A DNA stretch of 64,000 nucleotides from Streptomyces populi (GTDB lineage: Bacteria > Actinomycetota > Actinomycetes > Streptomycetales > Streptomycetaceae): the NCBI RefSeq assembly GCF_002911015.1, contig NZ_KZ626875.1:1-64000 (forward strand), in the 5' to 3' direction. The translations under genes were made by a program, and so were the position numbers. Under the pieces are notes generated by a model. The model made no database searches, had not been told where the DNA came from, and saw only the letters and a program-made list of their open reading frames with translations. Shown here in pieces: positions 58,034 through 64,000 of this stretch. Within the stretch, counting starts at the first letter, position 1. Each line of letters begins with the position of its first letter.

Positions 58034-58696
58034 TCAGTGTCCCCAGCCGGCGTAGATGATGACGTTCTCGCCGTTGTCCCTGGCTCCGATGCACACGTCA
58101 CACCAGTCGAGCAGCCAGCCGCTGGAGCGGCAGCTCTCCCGCTGGAGGCCCAGTTCGCGGATGATCTCCGGGCGGGACAGGCCGTCCTCGCTGGTGACCG
58201 TCGCGGCGCGCCAGCAGCCGCCGGAACCGCAGCTGGTGCCTTCGTCGACCATGGTGATGCCTGGCGGCAATGAGGGGAGGGCCTTGGACGACGGGGCGTC
58301 CGAGCCTTCGCTGATCATCAACGCGTACAGGAGGCCGACCGCGAGGGTGAGGGCGAACTGCGTCCCCAGGAAGCCGATCGCTGCGTTGCGGCGGGGGATC
58401 CATTCCGGGGGAGGAGAGCCCTCGTGCCGTCCTTCCAGTCCCGCGCCGCAGGCGATGAGCAGGGGCGCGAGAGCCGTGAACACGAGATGTGCGTCGGGCC
58501 TGGGAGCGTCGATCCAGCCCTGCTGAACGCTGATCAGCAGACCGGCTCCGGTGAGCAGCACGCCGCCGATCGTGAAGCCGACGGAACGGGTGCGGGCGAT
58601 CGTCACCCAGACGACGGTGGGTGCGACGGCGAAGAGTGTCCCCAGGATGGTCAGCATGCACGGGAGACGTGCGGCCCCGAGCGCTCGGTTCCACAC
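58034..58696 (-). CDS. Membrane protein with Cys-rich outer domain
   Basis: 220 residues from a GTG at 58696 (GGGGAG eight bases upstream; ATG at 58657 is an alternative). TM segments: MLTILGTLFAVAPTVVWVTIA, VGFTIGGVLLTGAGLLISV, LVFTALAPLLIACGAGL, AAIGFLGTQFALTLAVGLLYAL. The C-terminal part (TSCGSGGCWRAATVTSEDGL, LGLQRESCRSSGWLLDWCDVCIGA) has several Cys and should lie outside the membrane. No known family. The gene is bracketed by two copies of a palindromic element. Confidence 0.7.
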   Translation of the reverse strand: MWNRALGAARLPCMLTILGTLFAVAPTVVWVTIARTRSVGFTIGGVLLTGAGLLISVQQGWIDAPRPDAHLVFTALAPLLIACGAGLEGRHEGSPPPEWIPRRNAAIGFLGTQFALTLAVGLLYALMISEGSDAPSSKALPSLPPGITMVDEGTSCGSGGCWRAATVTSEDGLSRPEIIRELGLQRESCRSSGWLLDWCDVCIGARDNGENVIIYAGWGH

Positions 58697-58713
58697 GGCT
58701 GGGGCTCCCCAGC

Positions 58714-58764
58714 GTGACTGAGCACTTCAGTTGGCCGAAAGGGCCAACTGAAGTGCTCAGTCAC
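58714..58764. repeat. Palindromic element, perfect copy with 23-bp arms
   Basis: The arms (58714-58736 and 58742-58764) begin GTGACTGAGCACTTCAGTTG and are perfectly complementary, with a 5-base GAAAG loop. It lies between the starts of two divergent genes (58696 and 58795), so it is not a simple terminator. The 57879-57919 element is a diverged copy. Confidence 0.85.
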
Positions 58765-58794
58765 ACCTGCTGAGGCGCCGGTAGGGTGCGCGGG

Positions 58795-59619
58795 ATGAAC
58801 GTGTACATCGAAGCCTCGTTCGATACTGCCGCGCCGAACGAGCCGGGCGCATCACTGGTCCGGTGGTTCAGTGCCGCCCGCACCGGGCTGTACAGGAACC
58901 TGGTGGAGGCGGAGGCCAGGAGCGGGGGAGGCGTCGTCTCCGAGGCGCACGTCGTCCCGGACATCGACGACGTGGCGCGACGTTTTCCCCGGATCGGGCA
59001 GGCGTGGCCGCAGTTCGAGGAGGGGCTCGCCGCGTTCCCCTGGGGGGCTCAACTCCTGTTTCTCACCGAGGGCGGGGAACTGGCCGTGCTGGGACGGGCG
59101 AGTTCCTACCACGTCCTGAGCGACGGTTCCATCTGGCGGGCCTCGGCCTCGGCCGGCGTCAACTCCCCGGACGACGCCGCATCCTGCACCGCGCTGGTGG
59201 ACTTCCTGCACACCGCACTGGAGGGCAGCAGCCCCGTCTTCGGCCGCATCGAGTGGAACAACTTCGACGAGTTCACCAACCTCGATGCCGTGCTGCGCCG
59301 CAAGAGGAGGACGTCACTGCGTGAAGGCCGGCGGTCCCTGCGCGGCTACGCCTGGGTGACCGTCTGTCCGGCGGAACTTACGGCACGGCTGGGCGGCGCC
59401 GCGGTGCTGGAGGACTCGGGAGCCTTCCACCGGGTGCTGCCGCTGGGGGCGGGAGGTGTGCTGCTCCAGGCGTCGGCCACGATGGCCGGGTACACGGACC
59501 AGGTGATGGAGCGGGTGTTCGAGGTGCTGGCGCCCGTGCTGCCGCCGGGCGAGCCGAGCCCCGACCCCGCCCACCCTTGTCTGCGGTTCGTCCCGCGAGA
59601 CGCCGCCACGGTGCGCTGA
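58795..59619 (+). CDS. Conserved hypothetical protein
   Basis: 274 residues from the ATG at 58795. NVYIEASFDTAAPNEPGASLVRWFSAARTGLYRNLVEAEARSGGGVVSEAHVVPDIDDVARRFPRIGQAWPQFEEGLAAFPWGAQLLFLTEGGELAVLGRASSYHVL in the N-terminal half and RGYAWVTVCPAELTARLGGA, GGVLLQASATMAGYTDQVMERVFEVLAPVLPPG in the C-terminal half give an alpha/beta cytoplasmic protein of good coding quality. The C-terminal YAWVTVCP...GGVLLQAT pattern recalls DUF3396 (type VI immunity-like) proteins, but I am not sure. Its start lies 31 bases after the perfect palindrome. Confidence 0.75.
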   Translation: MNVYIEASFDTAAPNEPGASLVRWFSAARTGLYRNLVEAEARSGGGVVSEAHVVPDIDDVARRFPRIGQAWPQFEEGLAAFPWGAQLLFLTEGGELAVLGRASSYHVLSDGSIWRASASAGVNSPDDAASCTALVDFLHTALEGSSPVFGRIEWNNFDEFTNLDAVLRRKRRTSLREGRRSLRGYAWVTVCPAELTARLGGAAVLEDSGAFHRVLPLGAGGVLLQASATMAGYTDQVMERVFEVLAPVLPPGEPSPDPAHPCLRFVPRDAATVR

Positions 59620-59929
59620 ACCGCCCGGGCGCTGGAAAGCCGGAAGGCTGGTGCGGAGGGGGAGGGTGAGCCCTCGTGCCACCAGAGCCCCTACCCGGCT
59701 TCGGCCCCCGCCGTGCTGACGTCCAGCAGCCCACGTCGGGGAGGGTGCGGCCCGGCCCTGCCAGAGCGCGGACACGGGCCGGGCCACGGCTGAGAACCCT
59801 AGACCGGGCAGCGGTGTCCAGGGACCTCAACGTTCGCGCATCAGGTCCACTCCCACGTACGCGACCTCCGGTGAAACGATCTTTAGCGCCGGTGGACACG
59901 GTCCCGGGCGGGCGAAGGCCGGACGGAAT
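59620..59929. other. Intergenic region leading into an ISL3 pseudogene
   Basis: About 310 bases without a supported frame. Confidence 0.45.
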
Positions 59930-60840
59930 GCAGCGCGCTGTCACCGCTGTGCATCGGGTGGGTTTTGTGCGTCAGGTGGGCTGGCTGCGGTCGATCGCGA
60001 TCGAGCTCGGCGGCCGTCCTGCCGCCCGGCTGTGCCGCCGGTTGCGGCTGGCCGCGGGTCGGACGCGGCTGCTCGGGCTGCTGACGGCACCGGCGGTGCC
60101 AGACTGTGCCCCGCGCGTGCTGGGGGTGGACGAGTTCGTCTTCCGCAAGGGCTGCACCTACGGAACCGTGCTGGTCGACGTCGAGGCCGGCCAGGTCGTG
60201 GACGTGCTGCCGGACCGGACCTCCGAGACATTCGCGGCCTGGCTGACCGAGCATCCCGGCGCGGAGATCATCTGCCGAGACCGGGCGACCGCCTGCACCA
60301 AGGCGGTCGGGGAAGCCGCCCCCGGTGCCCTCGAAGTCGCTGACCGGTGGCACCTGTTGCAGAACCTGTCTGCCGCGGTGGAGGAGACCTGCCACCAGCA
60401 CCGCGACTGCCTGCGCAAACGCGCCGAGGAGGAGACGGCGGCGGAAGCGGACGGGGCGCCCGGGGCGGCCCCGATGCTGTTAGCGCCTGCGGACGCGAGG
60501 CTCTCACCGAAGGCCAGGACGAGCGCCTCCTCCCAGTCCGGCTCGCCTGCCAGGACATCACCCGGGTCTGCGACCTCGCCCGCGCCTTCGCCGACCTGGT
60601 CCGCCACCAGCGCGGATACCTCCTGCTGGAGTGGATCCGCGCTGGTGGCGAACAGGACGCACCCAAGCCCATGAAGGGCTTCGCCGGCTTCCTCCGCCAG
60701 GACCTCGTCGCCGTCATTGCCGGACTCACCCTCCCCTGGAACTCCGGAGTCGTCGAAGGCCACGTGAACCGGGTGAAACACTCAAGAGAGCAATGTACGG
60801 CCGGGCCTCCTTCGACCTCCTGCGAACCCGCATCATCGAA
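59930..60840 (+). pseudogene. ISL3-family transposase pseudogene
   Basis: The first frame gives VGFVRQVGWLRSIAIELGGR, APRVLGVDEFVFRKGCTYGT, VLVDVEAGQVVDVLPDRTSE, EIICRDRATACTKAVGEAAP, LEVADRWHLLQNLSAAVEET: the ISL3 DDE core (GVDEF, DR, DRWHL). After about 60480 the frame changes to LVRHQRGYLLLEWIRAG, GFAGFLRQDLVAVIAGLTLP, WNSGVVEGHVNRVK, and a second shift restores LKRAMYGRASFDLLRTRII. The N-terminal zinc-finger part is missing. Confidence 0.85.
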
Positions 60841-60898
60841 AACGGCCCGTGAGACAGTCGGGCACGGCTTCACCGATCGTCACCGAGGAGAAGGATCC

Positions 60899-61375
60899 AT
60901 GAGAGCGTTGCCCGCCGTCACCGGCCGTGACGAGTTCGACGTCCTGGTCGTCAGGATCGACTACCACGACGACCAGGCGTGGCAGGACGTGACGGCGGCG
61001 CTGATGGAACCCTGGGGAGACAGGCCCTACGAGGCACACGTCCACTTCATAGACGACCCGGCCTGGGCAGGAGCGACCGTTGACGAGGCGCTGAACGCGG
61101 TCTGCGCCGACGAGAACCTGGCCGTTGTCTTCCTCGCCGACCGGACAACCATGCAGGCCGAGAGCCACGCGTTGCTGGCGGTCACCACGCTGACGCGAGA
61201 GGAGTGCGTGGACGACGAGGACTACGAGCAGCTGACCGAGTTCGGCCGTGAGTTCCGCACCGTCCCCGCAGGGGTCCACGACGTCCACGCCAACCTGAGC
61301 ATCGGCAACCTGGGCTTCGAGGAGTACGCCGCATGGGCCCACGATGATCCCGAGGGGATCTACCGGTCCTTCTGA
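60899..61375 (+). CDS. DUF6924-like protein
   Basis: 158 residues. LPAVTGRDEFDVLVVRIDYHDDQAWQDVTAALMEP, AHVHFIDDPAWAGATVDEALNAVC, LAVVFLADRTTMQAESHALLAV, FRTVPAGVHDVHANLSIGNLGFEEYA and GIYRSF agree with what I remember of the actinobacterial DUF6924 family (V-R-T-D-F/Y...F-V-D-D-P...F-R-V-V-P...N-L-S-I-x-N-x-x-F-x-E). AGGAGAAGG precedes the ATG. Function unknown; it resembles small immunity or regulatory proteins in size. Confidence 0.8.
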   Translation: MRALPAVTGRDEFDVLVVRIDYHDDQAWQDVTAALMEPWGDRPYEAHVHFIDDPAWAGATVDEALNAVCADENLAVVFLADRTTMQAESHALLAVTTLTREECVDDEDYEQLTEFGREFRTVPAGVHDVHANLSIGNLGFEEYAAWAHDDPEGIYRSF

Positions 61376-61924
61376 ACAGGGCTCACGGAACTGCGGCCAG
61401 AGCCCGTTTCGATCATTCCGTCGTCTAGGTCGGTGATGCGTTCGGGAAGTGTGCTGTTGTTCGGCATCCCCCAAGCCGGCGCCGACGGGTCCGCCGAAGG
61501 TTCTGCCGGGGCGGCATCAACCGCCAAGGATGCCTGTGCAGCGGGTGGGGGGGGAGGGTGACGGCGTCCGGCAGTCCGTCCCGGGACAGATCTTCTTCCC
61601 CACATGTTCTCGAGCGGGCCGGGGATCTCGCTCACGGTCTCTTCCCTCCACCCGTCGCCAGTCTTGGCGAGTACCGCCCGGGCGCCGGCGAGTGTGTCCG
61701 TACCCAGCACCGAGTTGTGCCTGTCCTCTGGTACGCGTGCGATGAGATCTCGCGCACGGTCCACCTACCCGGTGTCCACCAGGGCTCTGGCGACGGGGGC
61801 AGCATGAGGCCGAGGCGCATGTTCAGGTCGCCCATGTCATGGTCCGACAGGCTCCCGGGATCGCGCAGCGCGGCCTCCAGGCGTCTTGCCACCCGGCTGC
61901 TCGATCCGTGGACCTGACGCCGGG
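61376..61924 (-). pseudogene. Decayed gene, minus strand
   Basis: One frame gives VARRLEAALRDPGSLSDHDM, GDLNMRLGLMLPPSPE and then loses sense. In the next frame, just after a TAG, VDRARDLIARVPEDRHNSVL, GTDTLAGARAVLAKTGDGWR, EETVSEIPGPLENMWGRR continues as protein. The two pieces appear to be one protein broken by an indel and a stop. Its end near 61400 runs into Pro-rich read-through. I do not recognise the family. It lies directly downstream of the STAND-like operon. Confidence 0.5.
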
Positions 61925-62332
61925 TCAACTGCCCGGCGGGAGCATGCTGGTGATCGCGTCGTCGGCCGCCGCGGCGGCGGCCCGGACCGCGACGGGGACG
62001 ACGACGGTGGTGACGCTCTCCAGGAGACCGGGCGCGTGGTCGGCGATCCACTGGCGCAGGCGGGCGCCGACGCCGTGGACGGGCCGACCGGCAGCGGCCT
62101 GGGACTGCAGTTCGTCCACGAGGGCATTCCCCTCGGTGCGGTCCTCGCCTTCGGTGAGGGCGGCGATGTCACGCCGCAGACCGGCAAGGGCGTCCTCGAG
62201 GGCGGCCGTGTCGGGGGCGGTGCGGTGCTCCTGACGCTGGTGGACGGAGCGGCCCGCGGCGATCTGGGAGCCTGTGACCGCTCCGCTGAAGCTGATGTTG
62301 ATGTGATCGCCCGGGGGCGGTTCCTGAGCCAT
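61925..62332 (-). CDS. Small partner protein of the STAND-like gene
   Basis: 135 residues. The N-terminus GDHINISFSGAVTGSQIAAG RSV has the I-x-F-x-G-x-V-x-G-x-Q-I-A-x-G pattern found in small domains associated with NTPase conflict systems. A charged coiled helix follows (TAALEDALAGLRRDIAALTE, GNALVDELQSQAAAGRPVHG), then LLESVTTVVVPVAVRAAAAA, possibly membrane-associated. Its ATG lies two bases after the stop of the upstream gene, so the two are translationally coupled. Exact role unknown. Confidence 0.7.
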   Translation of the reverse strand: MAQEPPPGDHINISFSGAVTGSQIAAGRSVHQRQEHRTAPDTAALEDALAGLRRDIAALTEGEDRTEGNALVDELQSQAAAGRPVHGVGARLRQWIADHAPGLLESVTTVVVPVAVRAAAAAADDAITSMLPPGS

Positions 62333-62334
62333 GG

Positions 62335-64000
62335 TCATTTCCTGACGGTGAAGGTGAGGGAGTCCTCCGGGCCGCCTCCTGCGTCGGCGCCCTGGCTGGC
62401 GTAGGTGAGGTAGAGGGTGTAGGTCCCGGCTGCTGGTGCCACCTGGACGGCGATGTACCGCTGCCCCGGGTCGAGTCCCTTGGCGTAGCCGCCGAAGTCG
62501 CTTCCGGTCTCGAAGGTCAGGCGCGTACCGTCCGGCTGGACCACGTCGAAGTCCTGGGGCCTGAGGCCGACACCTCCGGGCGGGGCGTCGAGGATCTTCA
62601 CGGAGAAGGTGAGCAGCAGACTGGCCCGGCCCGAGCGCAGTTTCGGCGCCACGTTGTATGGAGAGTCGAGAGCCACATCGGTGCGGTACTGGCCACCGAT
62701 CACGGTCAGTTCCATCCATGTGTTGCGCAGGGTTCCGCCGGCGACCACTTCGTACGGATCGTGCGCGACGAGGGATCCGCCGTTAGCGCCGGGGACGAGT
62801 GGCAGTGTGGTGACGTCGTCCGCGTACGCGGGAAACTCCAGCCGGGCGTCCTCCCAGCGGAAGCCCTGGTACAGCGGGAAGGTGAACGTCGCCTGGCGCC
62901 CGTCCTGGCTCGCCGAGGAGATGCTCGTGACGGAAGCTGTCCGTCTGCCGCCCTGCTGGAGCACCGGCGTGTACTCCAGCCGTCTGCTGGACGGTCCGGT
63001 GAGTTCGTTGCGCACCGTGGTGGTGAGCAGCAGTTGCGGCAGACCGCTGGAGTCGTGGTTGACGAGGGCGCCGATCACGTCGTACCGGAAGCCGTCCGCG
63101 TGCACCGTCGTGCCGATGTGGCGCCCGCCGAAGGGGAAGTCCCTCCACAGGTCCGACTCCGCCGTGGAGGGGTCGCTCCCTTTGTGCGAAGAGGAGTTGT
63201 GTCCCGTCCCGCCGCCCTTGTCGTCGGAGCCGGGGCCGTGGGAGAGGGCGGTGCGGGTGGGCGGCGTCGACTGCGGTGTGTCTCCGTCGGTGAGCGGTCC
63301 CGCGGACGGCCTCGTTCCAGCCGGCGGTGTTCCTTCACCGCCGAAAGCGGTGAAGCCGAACGCCGCCACCGCGACAGCGCCCGCTGCTGCCAGCAGGGCC
63401 TTGCCGGTGAGCAGGCCGTGATGCCACGGACCCGAGGGACTCGTCGGCGGGGGCGAAGCAGGCGGGGAGGGCTGCTGGAGCACCGTCTGGCCCGGACCCT
63501 TCGGGGCTGGCGCGTGCAGCAGATCGCGCAGCGCGTCTCCTCCCCGTACGCCGAGCGTGGCGGCGGCCGACAACAACGCGGTGGCCTTGGCCACGTCCCC
63601 GAGGCAGAGTGCGCGAATCCCCGACTCGTGAGTGAAGTACGCCTCGTCGTCCCGCATTCCGGAGCGCCGCGCCGCGTGCAGCCCCGCTTCCAGCAGCCGT
63701 CCCCACGCCCGCCAGCGGAGCCCGAGCATCAGGCGCGGAGCGCCCGCCCGGGCGAGGCGTGTCACCAGCGAGTCCAGCCCCGCGTCGGCCGCCCGCCGCA
63801 CCAGAGCCGTCACCACCTCGGCCTCGGCGGCCGCATCCCCGGGTGCGGTGCTGGCCAGCCAGTCGGCGACGGCCTCTGCCACCGCGGGCAGGGCCGAGCC
63901 GTCCGGATTCTCCCCGAGCCCTGCGGCGACGCCCTCTGCCAGACGCAGTCGTGCCTCGTTCCGGACCAGCAGCCTCGCGCGGACCAACTCCTCCACGGCT
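62335..64000 (-). CDS. STAND-like multi-domain membrane protein, 5' end outside the window
   Basis: The frame is open to the right edge; at least 554 residues are present. The N-terminal part here (EELVRARLLVRNEARLRLAEGVAAGLG, AVAEAVADWLASTAPGDAAA, YFTHESGIRALCLGDVAKATALLSAAATLG) is all-helical and resembles the winged-helix and arm region after a STAND NTPase core, which would lie beyond the window. A Pro-rich linker, one TM helix (GKALLAAAGAVAVAAFGFTAFG), a Ser/Gly/Thr-rich spacer and an outer beta-sandwich (FRYDVIGALVNHDSSGLPQLLLTTTVRNELTG ... IAVQVAPAAGTYTLYLTYAS) follow. A GTG at 63996 is in frame but is probably internal. It is coupled to the small gene downstream. The NTPase assignment is an inference. 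Confidence 0.65.
   Translation of the reverse strand, partial: AVEELVRARLLVRNEARLRLAEGVAAGLGENPDGSALPAVAEAVADWLASTAPGDAAAEAEVVTALVRRAADAGLDSLVTRLARAGAPRLMLGLRWRAWGRLLEAGLHAARRSGMRDDEAYFTHESGIRALCLGDVAKATALLSAAATLGVRGGDALRDLLHAPAPKGPGQTVLQQPSPPASPPPTSPSGPWHHGLLTGKALLAAAGAVAVAAFGFTAFGGEGTPPAGTRPSAGPLTDGDTPQSTPPTRTALSHGPGSDDKGGGTGHNSSSHKGSDPSTAESDLWRDFPFGGRHIGTTVHADGFRYDVIGALVNHDSSGLPQLLLTTTVRNELTGPSSRRLEYTPVLQQGGRRTASVTSISSASQDGRQATFTFPLYQGFRWEDARLEFPAYADDVTTLPLVPGANGGSLVAHDPYEVVAGGTLRNTWMELTVIGGQYRTDVALDSPYNVAPKLRSGRASLLLTFSVKILDAPPGGVGLRPQDFDVVQPDGTRLTFETGSDFGGYAKGLDPGQRYIAVQVAPAAGTYTLYLTYASQGADAGGGPEDSLTFTVRK

Noticed and set aside
1..64000. CRISPR array
   Set aside because: No series of regularly spaced direct repeats and no cas gene was seen. 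The tandem repeats found have only two units.

Overview
The window is high-GC actinobacterial DNA, almost certainly from a Streptomyces chromosome and probably from an accessory or arm-proximal region. The evidence is the third-position GC bias, GTG starts, a WhiB regulator, a SARP regulator, lipoproteins with an L(T/A)(A/G)C lipobox, and many Streptomyces-type IS fragments. No core operon runs through it. Most genes stand alone or in pairs, and I count about fifteen insertion sequences or transposase remnants.

Layout. 0-6 kb is regulatory and redox: a TPR protein cut by the window edge, a SARP regulator, an FAD monooxygenase divergent from a TetR regulator across a repeated operator, and a SnoaL-like protein divergent from a LysR regulator. 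6-19.7 kb holds a lipoprotein behind a 26-bp palindrome, a second methionyl-tRNA synthetase behind a structured leader, HEAT and ankyrin repeat proteins, a SMI1/KNR4 protein, a LysR regulator divergent from an inositol-monophosphatase-like protein and an F420-oxidoreductase-like protein, and a methyltransferase. 20-31.6 kb holds beta-propeller proteins, a TPR protein, a secreted polymorphic toxin with a Hint domain whose gene overlaps a DUF4279 immunity-like gene, a GNAT, a DUF1963 protein and an SDR.

31.7-43.8 kb is rich in mobile-element debris: remnants of IS5, IS110, IS3 and IS701 families and one nearly complete IS5-type element with a frameshifted transposase. The 3' halves of a tRNA-Arg and a tRNA-Ser lie here without their 5' halves, which suggests scars of integrative elements. 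An internally duplicated methyltransferase (two copies of one domain, 271 codons apart), an esterase, an Imm1-like protein and a UBP-type zinc-finger protein lie among these pieces.

44-53 kb carries a WhiB protein, a NUDIX hydrolase and the most striking gene of the window. It encodes a 1244-residue secreted protein with an N-terminal DNase-I-fold domain that resembles the cytolethal distending toxin subunit CdtB and keeps its catalytic residues, followed by a degenerate SGNH domain, a complete SGNH hydrolase domain and three fibronectin type III domains. A complete 939-bp IS5-family element with 28-bp inverted repeats and a TA duplication sits just downstream. A second IS5-type transposase gene is split, with a HAD phosphatase gene between its halves.

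53-64 kb has a P450 gene truncated after about 65 codons, a YdcF/DUF218 membrane protein, a DUF4241 protein, a small membrane protein bracketed by two copies of a palindromic element, an ISL3 pseudogene, and a two-gene unit (STAND-like membrane protein plus a small partner) running off the right edge.

Recurring themes are conflict biology (polymorphic toxin, CdtB-like nuclease, several orphan immunity-type proteins), divergent regulator-target pairs with visible operators, and heavy IS-driven decay. All assignments rest on reading the sequence and family memory; none was checked by database search.
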